From Amphibalanus amphitrite (lineage: Eukaryota > Arthropoda > Thecostraca > Balanomorpha > Balanidae), in contig NW_024881858.1 in assembly GCF_019059575.1 (NCBI RefSeq), forward strand, positions 320,501 through 384,500: DNA of 64,000 nt, given 5' to 3'. Each line of letters opens with the position of its first letter. Within the stretch, counting starts at the first letter, position 1. Shown in pieces: positions 43,703 through 53,318 of the stretch. The translations under genes and the position numbers were made by a program. The notes beneath the pieces were generated by a model, which saw nothing but the letters and a program-made list of their open reading frames with translations, was not told where the DNA came from and made no database searches.

Positions 43703-45590
43703 GCAGTACGGCTCGTCTCCGGTACAGCCTGGCGCGACGTCTGTACCTGGACTAATGCAGGTGACCACGGTTTCGTCGGCAATTACCTGTACAGTAGGTC
43801 TATTAAAAAAGTCCCCAGCACCAGTGGGCGCTGCCTTCGCTGAGCCGAACCCCCGTCTGCCTGTCCCATATCGCGCCGGGCTCAGGTCAGATAGGGTCAG
43901 CGGGACCGCTCGGTCCGGCCCGCGGGCGGTGGACGGGCGGCCGGTAACGCTTTCCGCCAGCCAGCTGTAGAATCCAACACACGGGACGGCCGCCGCTCAG
44001 CGCAGCGAAACCGGTGTTGAAGAATGGCAGTAGATGTTCATGGCCACAATGATTATGAGAGTCATTGTTAGCCCGTGCCCCACAGGAATGCCTATGCACG
44101 CCCTGTTGGAGGGAAAATGGGATTGAGCATCATTCTTATAACTCAGCTTTGGGCATTTAAGTGGCATTCGAAGTAGCGTCAAAAGTAGCAAAAAGAAGAA
44201 GAAATATACTTCAGCCAATTTTAGATCGGGTCAGAGCCAGAGGTCATGTCACCAGAGGTCATCGGTGGTAAAATTTTGCTTGGACAGGGTGCGTTGCGCG
44301 CACCGGTGCATTGGGTTTCCAGTTTCCATGGAAACATCAACAGACTCGGGAGCTCGCAACGCTAGCGTGGAGCCGAATTCATATCAACCGCCGCAACAAT
44401 GCAGCAGCGCAGCGCAGCGTGCTGCAACGCGGGGCCGTGAAACACCGCCCAGGGCTATCTATGTGTCAGGGCAATCCAACCCACGTGCTGGGCTCGGCCC
44501 CAGCGGAGCATGAGGTCCAGGACTCCCGCCCAGGCCCCCTGTCTCCCCCTAATTCCTGTCATCCTTCCCACTCTGAAATCGACCGAGCCTAACCTAACAC
44601 AACAATCAGCTCGTTTACCGCTATGTCTGAATAATATTGTCAGATTTAATAAAGGCGAACGGCTTAGCACGTAAATAACAGCAACTGCCACCATCGGTAT
44701 TATGAGAAAACCATTTGCTTTTTCACAAACACTTAACAGTTTTTAGCTTAAAACTTGCTTGAAATTTTTTACCAGCCTCGTATTCCTCTTATAAAAAAAA
44801 CGCTTCGAATGAATCAAAAGTTGATCTTTAAAGGTCAGTTGAAAAATTTGGCCTATGTTCAAAGACATGACCTGACCAGAAATGGTCATGATGCATAGCA
44901 GGATATTAGATTCGCATCGTGGAACTTAACGAACACTTTAGACGATTTCATAACTTAAGCATGTCTATCAAAAATAATTATGACATGGCTCATATATAAG
45001 CTGGGTGTGTGATCATGCTTACTAGTATGTTTAACGCAACTGATAATGTTCTGTTGGCCACAATTTCTATATTTAATTTATTCTCCCGGATTTCATATTT
45101 TTTATTAATGACACCTTGACGATGTCGAGAAAAAAACGCTTAGGAGATTTAACAGCCTGAGATACATTCAGTATAAGGAAGGGTCAAGGGGGCTGGATCC
45201 CTTCCGTCCTCGCTATCCTCAGGAAAAAACAATCCGCATCGCCCCTAGTCTTCATGCTTCCCTCTCCGGACTGGAGGTCATCCCACCAGCCAACCTGTAG
45301 TTGATGTCGGATCCATTCCATGACACATAATCCTCTTCGGGTGACCGTTTGGGAGACGGCTGGACCGTCCCGACAGGGCAATCGTCCCACGGGAACAGTC
45401 TCGCTTCCGCAGATCACTGTCGCTGGCTCGCACAACCCAATTACTACACCAGAGCATAGTTATGTCATAGCTCTGCAAGGGCCTTTTCAGACTGAAAAAG
45501 ATGGCTCCCAACAAAACAAACAATTTTCTCATTCATTATTGTATCTCATCAAGCACCACATGTTTTCAGAATGTTTATTATGCGTTCCGT
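43703..45590. other. 5' region of the LINE insertion, unassigned
   Basis: GC-rich stretches (43850-43990, 44280-44470, 45330-45440) alternate with AT-rich sequence. It contains 'gtttccatggaaac' (44321-44334), the 'tccccctaattcctgtcat' block shared with 451-475, and a family P-like AGGTCA scrap at 44817-44900. No ORF1, gag-like zinc knuckle or other domain is visible. Confidence 0.35.
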
Positions 45591-45870
45591 CCAAAAAAGC
45601 GCAGTTCAATTTTCTCCCATTGACTTGATCGATCTCAAAATTGACCCGGCCTTAGTGTTGCCAACGCCTATAGTGTTGCCCATTGAAATCGCTGAAAGTT
45701 CTAAAGCGATCGGTTAGTCGGTGTATTTAGATATGATGAGCACAGGAACTTTCCTTGAGGTAAGGTCACTTGACGTGACCTGCAGGTGTTATGACCTTGA
45801 ATTGAAAGAGTTGGGCGAGAAAAAATGGGTTATTTGAAATCTGAAAATGCTAGATATTAACAATAATTGC
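45590..45870 (-). mobile_element. Family P fragment
   Basis: Reverse-complement similarity to 11580-11810: 'ttttctcccattgactt', 'cgctgaaagttctaaagcga', 'aaggtcacttgacgtgacct'. No termini. Confidence 0.55.
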
Positions 45871-45879
45871 AAACACTAC

Positions 45880-47786
45880 CCCGGCCAAATAGTGAGTGAG
45901 AAGGGAGCGATCCCCCAACCCCATGTTTAGCGCCTATAATTGAGCTAGCTGCTAGAGCTTCGCGGAAAAAAACGAGCGCTTGCTTCGTTACGTGACGCAG
46001 CGACTGGTACGCCATTTTAAAATATCAGTGACCTCTTAGGGCAGGTCAAGGGCCCCAAGGCATTCGATCGGTTTTTGGTAAATAACTTCGCAAAAATGGT
46101 CGCATTATCGTCATTTCGATACAATCGTGTTTTCTGTTCTCAGACGCGTCGATTTATATGCTTTTTTGTTTAGGTGAAGCAATTTAGAATGTTTACCTGA
46201 GGTCAATGTCATGTTAGGGCAACACAGGTCACGAAGCTGTTGAAAGGAGGACATGTTACATAACATTTGATTCGCCAAGCTTGCAAAGTCCAAAGATGGC
46301 TGTCCCGACTGGCTAGCTCATTTTGATCGGGAGTTATTGACGAAGCACTCCTATCACCTTAGTGACGTCATAAATGACGTCACGCAAGGTGAACAATGCA
46401 AAAGTGAAGCATTAGACCTTGCCAAGAATGTATGAAGTCACGATTTGAAGTGCTTGAGGTGTAATTTTAGATCATTTCCGACGCCAAATTAACAGTTTCC
46501 ATATTTCTCCATTATGCTTGACACTAAGTGCATTGCGGATTTGCATCATTTTATAACCGACAACCGTGCAGAGGTTTACTTAACCCTCGCCGGACCTATT
46601 GGTTTTCTACATACGCGCCGGCCGAGGGGGGGGGGTACGACCCCCCCTCGCCGTTTCGCCCCAGGTGGAGCTAGCGCGTCGCGGAAAAAAAACGAGCGTG
46701 TGCGCCGTTACGAGACGCAGAGATTGGTACCCGATTTTAAGGTCCTAGGTCAACCGGTTACCTCTGAGGTCAGGTCAAGTGCCCCAAGGTACGGTTCAGT
46801 TTTTGGTGAATAACTTCGCAAAAAACGGCCACAGAGCCGCGATTTTGGCAGCATCGTGTTCGCCTTGCTCAGGCGCGTCGAATGATATACTTTTTGTCCG
46901 GGTCAGGTCAACTTAGGGTGTTGACCTCAGGTCAAGGTCAGGTCAGCACCCCCAGGTCACGAAGCTGGTCGAAAGAGGTCATGTTGCATATCATTCGATT
47001 CGGCAGGTCTTCCTGAGTCCATTGGTGGCTTTCCCGACTCGCTAGCTCAATTTGATCGGGAGTTATTGACGAAAAACTAATATGACCTTGATGACGTCAT
47101 AAATGACGTCACGCAAGGTCAACATTGCAAAAGTGACGCATCTAACCTTGCAAGGAGTGCATCGAATCACGATTTTGTGTGCTTGAGGTAGTTGGAGATC
47201 GTTCCCGGCGCCAGAACAGCAGTTTTCATTTTTCCCCATTGACTTATACCTAATGGTGAGGTCACGAAAATGACCTGACCTCATATGACCTTTAGGAAAA
47301 ATCCGAGATATACAAGCTGTGAGACTCATAATGGATACTAGATCCTGCAAGTTTCATTTCCCTGTGACATCTCCTCTGGCAGTGAGGGCGTTGCGAAGTT
47401 GCGACATCTGAAGACCGTGCAGAGGCTCACTTATGACGCCATAGGTCAGTGACCTGACCTGACCCAAAATGCGGTTGGTGTCAAAAGATCCGGCTTGAAT
47501 CAAATGTTAGGTATGCCAAGTTTCAGCTTTCTATCGCCAGCGTGTTCGGAGCTATCGCGAAAAAAAACCCTATTGGGGGCGGCACCCGCCCCCCCCCCTC
47601 GGCCGGCGAGGGTTAAGACGCCATGGTTAAGTGACCTGACCTGAAAACGTGGTTGATGTCAAATGATCCGGCGTGAATCAAATGCAAGGCATATGAAATG
47701 TCAGCCTTCTATCATCAGTGTGCTTTGAGCTACCGCAAAAAAATACATGGTGGCGGCATTCACCCCTTCTTCTCGGCCGGCGAGGG
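45880..47786 (+). mobile_element. Older family P copy hosting a younger one
   Basis: Right end 'ggccggcgaggg' before TTAA (47787-47790); left end eroded near 45880. Its two parts (45880-46579 and 47617-47786) follow the same order as the inner element at 46584-47612. The inner copy occupies the older copy's word 'gaggtttacTTAAgacgcca'; the inner copy itself reads 'gaggctcacTTATgacgcca' there. Confidence 0.75.
46584..47612 (+). mobile_element. Family P element, complete, nested in a relative
   Basis: TTAA at 46580-46583 and 47613-47616; ends CCCTCGCCGG and CCGGCGAGGG. Hairpins with inner pairs GT/AC (about 46626-46647) and GCGG/CCGC (47575-47597). AGGTCA clusters near 46740-46800, 46900-46985 and 47260-47300. 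1029 bp, non-coding. Confidence 0.9.
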
Positions 47787-47812
47787 TTAAACCTCGCTTC
47801 GAATTATTGCAG

Positions 47813-47918
47813 ATAATGATGCAACTGAAAACAAAGCATTTATCTGTGTCTAGAACGGCCGCTGACTTGTTGGACAAGATCCCCAATCTTGATTTGCCAG
47901 ATGGGAATGAAATGCTGG
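47813..47918 (+). other. Exon-like 106-bp segment
   Basis: Preceded by 'ttattgcag' and followed by donor GTATGTG, this segment has one fully open frame beginning 'IMMQLKTKHLSVSRTAADLL' and ending 'LPDGNEMLG'; the other two frames contain stops. Codon use looks protein-like. I do not recognise the protein. Because it sits within the LINE insertion it may be LINE ORF1 scrap or chance rather than a host exon. Confidence 0.3.
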
Positions 47919-48129
47919 GTATGTGATACATATATACCCCTCGATTTGCTCTCGCGCTATGTCTATTTTAATCATTACTGTCGCTTTTTTATCCGAGATG
48001 ATGTCGCCGCTAAACGGGTTGTTTTGTTTGCTTGCTTGCGTTCAATGGTCATTAGCTTATTGAAGGGTTATGATAAAATAGGAATGGGGCGAGGGAGGAT
48101 ATGCACTGCGTCTGCAGGTGTTTAATTTA

Positions 48130-48400
48130 GATCACAAAGGCATCATTTCCGGCATAGTGCAGAGTCACTATCTTCCCCCTCCTCCGCACTGCGGCATCTC
48201 TGCGCCCCTCACACGGCGTCCTCACTCCACGGCCGGCCGCCGCCAACTGACCCACTCGCCGGGCGCCGCGACCTGACCCGTGTCGCTGCCGCGGCCTGCG
48301 CAATAGAGTCGGGGCTGGAATCCGGGGGTTCGGCCGGCCGGCCGCCTCTGGAGCGGGGGACTTTTTTTGTAGACCTACTGTACAGGTAACAGTACCGCGG
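48130..48400 (-). repeat. Inverted counterpart of 43780-43975
   Basis: The reverse complement shares 'acctgtacagtaggtcta', then an A run, 'agtcccc' and 'ccgaacccccg', with 43786-43860. Both lie in the 5' region of the LINE insertion in opposite orientation. This may be a duplicated and inverted 5' UTR module or a small foldback element. The neighbouring stretch 47919-48129 and 48401-48907 holds nothing else recognised apart from a GC-rich patch at 48680-48790. Confidence 0.45.
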
Positions 48401-48907
48401 GTTGCAGGGGAGGGGTGTGTCGGTGTGTGTATTGCTGGGGGTACTGTTATCTCTTGAATTTCCTTCGAATGCAGGCTACATCGCGATGATCGTTCTGACA
48501 AGGGTCGCAGTGCTTTACATTGTATGAAAGTTACGGAAACGTTACATAAAATTATGGCGATGTGCTTTACATTTTGCGTTTCTTTTTCGTAAAGTGAGAT
48601 GTAACGTTAGCTTGCCTACGTTTAAATAATGCGTATGCTGATTTTTTTGTTTTTTTTTTGCGCGAAATAAAAACGCCATCTGGCGGCCGGCCGGCGCGGC
48701 GGTGCGGCTGCGGGCGATCGGTGCCGGCTCGTTGGCACAGCGTGCGCACGCTGCGTCCAGTGGGAGGGGGGATGGGAGGGTTCTGCGGGAGCATTACGGG
48801 TCAAAACTCAAAATATTATCGAAACAGTATTACATTGCACTCCATCTATAAATTTCACAGATGGAGCGACGATGCGCATGCAGACCGTGGAATGCTAAAT
48901 TTAAGAA

Positions 48908-51900
48908 ATGTTTGTGTCTCCTAAGCTTAAAATAGCGTCACTCAACGTAAACGGGCTACGAGGCTGCGCTCAACGAAAAATGCCAAAAAGGCGTAAAATA
49001 TTTACCTGGTTTAAACAGAAAGCAATAGATATTATTCTTCTTCAAGAAACGCATTCATCAGAATCAGACGCCCAGATGTGGTTAAATCAATGGGGAGGCA
49101 GTGGATATTTCGCTCATGGAGAGAAAAACAGCAGAGGCGTGGGAATACTAGCACGACCAAACTCTGGCATCGTTTTTAGCAATGTTTTTAGTGACGATAA
49201 TGGTCGCTACATTATCCTCAACGCCGAATTCAATGGTGCTAGGATGACGATAGGGAACGTTTATGCGCCAAATCACGATAACCCAAGCATGCTAGAAGAT
49301 TTTTGCGCAAAACTAAATGATTACGACGATAGCACGATTGTTGTAGGAGGTGACTTTAATTTCTGCTTCGACTTGGGAAAAGATAGACGAAGTTCAGCAA
49401 GGATTGTAGCAAATAATAATAGAAACAAAGAAGTCATCCTAAGCCTGATGTCTGAAAAGAACTTAATCGATATTTGGCGTGAAATCAATCCAGTAAAGGA
49501 GGAGTACACCTTTATCCGAAATAACCCGACTAGTAGATCACGCATAGATTTTTTCCTCGTGAGCGAAACTTTAATGTACAGTGAAAAGAGGCCAAGCGCA
49601 AAGATTGTAGACGGATACCTAACAGATCACAAGTTAATTACTTTGTCGATAAATATTTCCAATGTTGACATAGGAAAAGGATATTGGAAATTTAATAATG
49701 ATCTTTTGAAAGACGATCAATTTGTATCATTGATCCAAAACAGAATACCTGAAGTAATTAGTTCAAACGAACAAAGTGCCTCCTCCAATACAATATTGCT
49801 GGAGACGACGCTTTGTGTTGTAAGGGGAGAAATCATAAAGTACGTTGCAACCAAGAAACGTATTTGTTTGAACGAACTCAAAGAAATCGAAATGAAAATA
49901 AATGAAAAGCAAGGTGATAATGCGTTGAATGGCGAGTGTGACGAACTGCGAAGGAAGAGAGATGAAATTATTTCTGATCAAACAGAAAAAGGAATATTTT
50001 GGAATAAAGTGCGCTGGAGGGCATTCGCAGAGAAGGGTTCAAAATATTTCCACGGCATAACTAAGCGAAATTTCCCCAAAAACATTACGAGAGAAATGTA
50101 TATAAATGAGGGCAACCAGAGTACCATTACTAACAAAACCGAGGAAATGTTGGAGGAAGGAAAAAGGTACTTCGAAACGCTATTTGAACGCCGTATTAGG
50201 AATGAGTCACGAATTGACTTTACAGAAGGGTTAAGTCAAGTAACACAACATGATAGACAAACATGCGATGCAGACATTACGATGGAAGAGCTGACCCGAA
50301 CAGTTTTTTCATTAAAAAATAATACCTCTCCTGGGCCATCAGGATACACTGGAGAATTTTACAAAGTATTTTGGTCAGAGCTGAAAACATTAGTATTCGC
50401 TACATGTAAAGAAATTTTCAGTTCCGGAGTAATGCCGTCAAATCTTAAGAAGAGTGTCACAGTTTTGATACCCAAAAAGAACAAAGATCCAAGAAGAATC
50501 GAAAACTTAAGGCCTATTAGTCTCCTGAATACATTTTACAAAATCATAACAAAGTTGCTAGCCACAAGACTAGCGAATGCTGCACCGAACATAATAAATG
50601 TAGATCAGACTGGATTCCTTAAAGGGAGATACATAGGTGAAAACATTCGATTAATACTTGACGTCATGCAGGCATGTAAAAACAAAAATATTCCTGCAAT
50701 CCTACTAGCATGTGACCAAGAAAAGGCTTACGATAGCGTTGATTGGTCTTACATGAAAAAGACATTGAAACGATTTGGGTTTGGAAGAGACTTTTGTAGA
50801 TGGATTGATATTATTTACAATGGTGGGCAGGATACATCATGTCAGGCAAATGTGCAAATAAACGGTAAATTGTCAAGCCCGTATAAAATTGAGCGAGGCC
50901 TTAGACAGGGATGCCCTTTGAGTTGTCTCTTATTTATCATATGCTTTGAACCACTTCTAGAGAGAATTCGTAAAGAAAATGCAATTAAAGGACTGACAAT
51001 TAACGGAGCAAATGTTAAAGTATCTAGCTACGCTGACGACTTAACGATTATCATGGATGGATCTGAGCTATCTCTAAATAAATGTATGGATACCTTTGAG
51101 GACTTCGAAACAGCATCTGGGCTGAAATTGAACCGGCATAAGTCACAAGCTCTATGGTTGGGTAGGAACGGGCATTTAAGAAAGCCGATTTGCACGCAAT
51201 TTAATATCCAGTGGCCAACGACACCCATTAATGTATTGGGCGTGAAGGTATCTAACAACCCGAATATTAACATTTCAGAAATAAATTATAATGAGAAATT
51301 TGTCATAATGAAGGATAAACTAGCGCCATGGATAGGTCGCGGTCTTACTCCATACGGGCGCGTTCACCTTTTGAAAACCGAATTGATATCTCAGCTGGTG
51401 TATGTTATGACAGTGCTTCCAGCTCCTCCAAAACCATTTATAAAAGAAGTAGAAAAGCTCATGTTCAAATTCATATGGGGCGGAAAGAAAGATAAAGTCA
51501 AACGTATGACATTAAAAAGTAAATATAAAGGTGGCGGCCTAAAGGTGCCAGACTTAGCACTTCAGGCACAGAGTTTAAAGGTTACCTGGATAAAAAGACT
51601 CCTAGATAAAAGCCACGATGCTAAGTGGAAGGGCCTGGTGACCCCAATGCTTTTTCTAAATGACGACATAACGCTGTTTCACTGCAATACAAATGCAAAG
51701 TACATAAAAAACACGGTAAAGAATACTTTTTGGGAGGAAACGTGCATTGCATGGAATAACATTAACGGAGCTAATCTTAGTGCCACAGATCAATTGCAAA
51801 ATAGCATATTATGGGCGAACAAAGATTTGAACATAGAAAGCAATGCCAATATCAACAGGAAACATCTAATAGAAAAAGGTATCATTAGACTAGCAGATAT

Positions 51901-52699
51901 ATGTAACTTACGAAAGAAAGAATTAATGACAGTCAATGAAATTTCACAAAAATTTGGTGTGCACCCAATGGTTTCAGCGGCAATAAAAAACGCAGTGCCA
52001 ACCGCTTGGAGCAATAAAATACGAAACCTTCAGAGAAGTGTCAATGCAACATCTATAGAACAGTTGCAAAATTTATCTAAACCAGCAAGATGGGCATACT
52101 CCAAGTTATTAGAACAAGTATTAGATACTACTCGGGGTGAAAAATCGCACACAAAGTGGGAAGCAGAGCTTGAAGGTGGAAGGCGGCTGAATTGGCCTGC
52201 TATTTACGCACGATTGCATTACGCTGTTGAAGATGTTAATCTAAAATGGTTGAATTACAGATGCATAAAAAGAATTTTACCAACAAACAAACTTCTTTTT
52301 ACTTGTAACATCAAAGATACGGATCGATGTACGTACTGTCACCAGGTGGAAACAATTGGACATTTATTCTGGCATTGCCACCGAGTAAGGGCTTTTTGGA
52401 GCAGTATTGGTGAGTTATTTAACGGGCGCAATATTACATACAAAGTCGTAGTCACCGGTTTTGAGCACAACGATTCCGCGGTCTGCAAGCGCATCAATAC
52501 TATTCTTTCATTGGGAAAACAGTTTATATGGTATAAGAGGGAATGCAATAGTCACTTATCTGAGCCCATATTCGTCACTTACCTGTACAACTATCTTAAA
52601 GTAGAAAGGTATGCTTATAAAATAAATGATCGAGAAACGAAATTCAACGATACCTGGGGCTCGTTGTTTTGCGCTTTAGCGGAGCGTGTAGAAAGGTAA
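48908..52699 (+). CDS. L1/Tx1-clade LINE ORF2 protein (endonuclease-reverse transcriptase)
   Basis: 1263 residues with no stop or frameshift. Endonuclease, residues 7-245: 'IASLNVNGLRG' (N13), 'ILLQETHSS' (E47), 'IGNVYAPNHD' (Y119), 'VVGGDFNFCFD' (D149, N151), 'SRIDFFLVS' (D214), 'LTDHKLITL' (D240, H241). Reverse transcriptase, about 500-800: 'TVLIPKKNKDPRRIENLRPI', 'VDQTGFLKGRYIGENIR', motif A 'CDQEKAYDSVDW' (D603), 'ERGLRQGCPLSCLLFIIC', catalytic 'SSYADDLTIIM' (Y708-D711). Then 'LMFKFIWGGKKDKVKR' and a C-terminal zinc-knuckle-like C1141-X2-C1144-X7-H1152-X4-C1157. The length and order match L1/Tx1 ORF2. The ATG at 48908 is the first in frame and sits just upstream of the endonuclease, so it is a sensible start. 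AT-rich codon use contrasts with the GC-rich CR1-like LINEs nearby. All catalytic residues are present, so this copy may be competent. Confidence 0.95.
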   Translation: MFVSPKLKIASLNVNGLRGCAQRKMPKRRKIFTWFKQKAIDIILLQETHSSESDAQMWLNQWGGSGYFAHGEKNSRGVGILARPNSGIVFSNVFSDDNGRYIILNAEFNGARMTIGNVYAPNHDNPSMLEDFCAKLNDYDDSTIVVGGDFNFCFDLGKDRRSSARIVANNNRNKEVILSLMSEKNLIDIWREINPVKEEYTFIRNNPTSRSRIDFFLVSETLMYSEKRPSAKIVDGYLTDHKLITLSINISNVDIGKGYWKFNNDLLKDDQFVSLIQNRIPEVISSNEQSASSNTILLETTLCVVRGEIIKYVATKKRICLNELKEIEMKINEKQGDNALNGECDELRRKRDEIISDQTEKGIFWNKVRWRAFAEKGSKYFHGITKRNFPKNITREMYINEGNQSTITNKTEEMLEEGKRYFETLFERRIRNESRIDFTEGLSQVTQHDRQTCDADITMEELTRTVFSLKNNTSPGPSGYTGEFYKVFWSELKTLVFATCKEIFSSGVMPSNLKKSVTVLIPKKNKDPRRIENLRPISLLNTFYKIITKLLATRLANAAPNIINVDQTGFLKGRYIGENIRLILDVMQACKNKNIPAILLACDQEKAYDSVDWSYMKKTLKRFGFGRDFCRWIDIIYNGGQDTSCQANVQINGKLSSPYKIERGLRQGCPLSCLLFIICFEPLLERIRKENAIKGLTINGANVKVSSYADDLTIIMDGSELSLNKCMDTFEDFETASGLKLNRHKSQALWLGRNGHLRKPICTQFNIQWPTTPINVLGVKVSNNPNINISEINYNEKFVIMKDKLAPWIGRGLTPYGRVHLLKTELISQLVYVMTVLPAPPKPFIKEVEKLMFKFIWGGKKDKVKRMTLKSKYKGGGLKVPDLALQAQSLKVTWIKRLLDKSHDAKWKGLVTPMLFLNDDITLFHCNTNAKYIKNTVKNTFWEETCIAWNNINGANLSATDQLQNSILWANKDLNIESNANINRKHLIEKGIIRLADICNLRKKELMTVNEISQKFGVHPMVSAAIKNAVPTAWSNKIRNLQRSVNATSIEQLQNLSKPARWAYSKLLEQVLDTTRGEKSHTKWEAELEGGRRLNWPAIYARLHYAVEDVNLKWLNYRCIKRILPTNKLLFTCNIKDTDRCTYCHQVETIGHLFWHCHRVRAFWSSIGELFNGRNITYKVVVTGFEHNDSAVCKRINTILSLGKQFIWYKRECNSHLSEPIFVTYLYNYLKVERYAYKINDRETKFNDTWGSLFCALAERVER

Positions 52700-53318
52700 C
52701 CGCCTTAGAATATGAAACAAGCACTTTGTGACTAATTATTGTTGTGTGTCACGATGTTTGCGTAGTGCAACATGATGTGTACAGTTTTTTTTCTACGATG
52801 GGAAGGGGGGATGGGGCAAATGTCAGGTGTCGATGATACACAATGTTAAAATGACTGTCCTTTGTATGTATGTATGCATATGGTGTTTGTTATATAAAGT
52901 GTTAGTGGAAAACGATGTGCGCGCTACAAGCCCCCGCCCCCATGACCCATCCGGGCCAACCCGGGACTGGCCCCTCCTGTGAGGGGCCGGTCGGCCGGCC
53001 GGGCGTGCGGAGCGCCGACCTAGACGGGTCGGCGCTTCGCTCGCCCGGTCGGTGGTTAGGGGGCACCGCCCGGGGCTGCTTGCCGGGCGGTGCGGGCGGG
53101 GGCTGGCGGCCCGCCTGGAGCGCCGGGGAGGTAGCCATCAGATCTCCCCGGCTGGGGAGGTATCCCACAGCTCTCCCCGGGGCCGGGACGGCATATGTCA
53201 CGAATTGACACCGTCCCGGCCTGGCCAGGCGGGTCGCCGATGGGAGCACAAAAATGTTTTTATGCTTATTTTTGCTTGTGTTTTATGTGAATTGTGTTAA
53301 TAAAATGTATGAAAAAAA
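52700..53318 (+). other. Structured GC-rich 3' UTR and poly(A) tail of the L1/Tx1 LINE
   Basis: After an AT-rich 200 bp, positions 52916-53240 are very GC-rich and dense in potential stems, such as 'ccggggaggtagccatcag' with 'atctccccgg', and 'gccgggacgg' with 'ccgtcccggc' around 53185-53220. AATAAA (about 53300) and an A run follow. In LINEs with stringent 3' recognition such structures are bound by the reverse transcriptase; that role here is inference. Confidence 0.7.

Larger units (their letters stand above)
43703..53318 (+). mobile_element. L1/Tx1-type LINE insertion with TSD and poly(A)
   Basis: The unit between the 11-bp target duplications is 9.6 kb and ends 'aataaaatgtatgaaaaaaaaa', i.e. 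poly(A) signal plus A tail, next to the duplication. Its 3' half is an uninterrupted ORF2 (48908-52699). The 5' 5.2 kb contains later insertions (family P nest, 45880-47786) and unassigned sequence; no ORF1 was recognised. Poly(A) and an 11-bp duplication fit L1-like target-primed integration. Confidence 0.85.

Noticed and set aside
52902..53300. GC-rich open frames on both strands at 52.9-53.3 kb
   Set aside because: They lie in the LINE 3' UTR between the ORF2 stop and the A tail; no domain is seen, and openness follows from composition.
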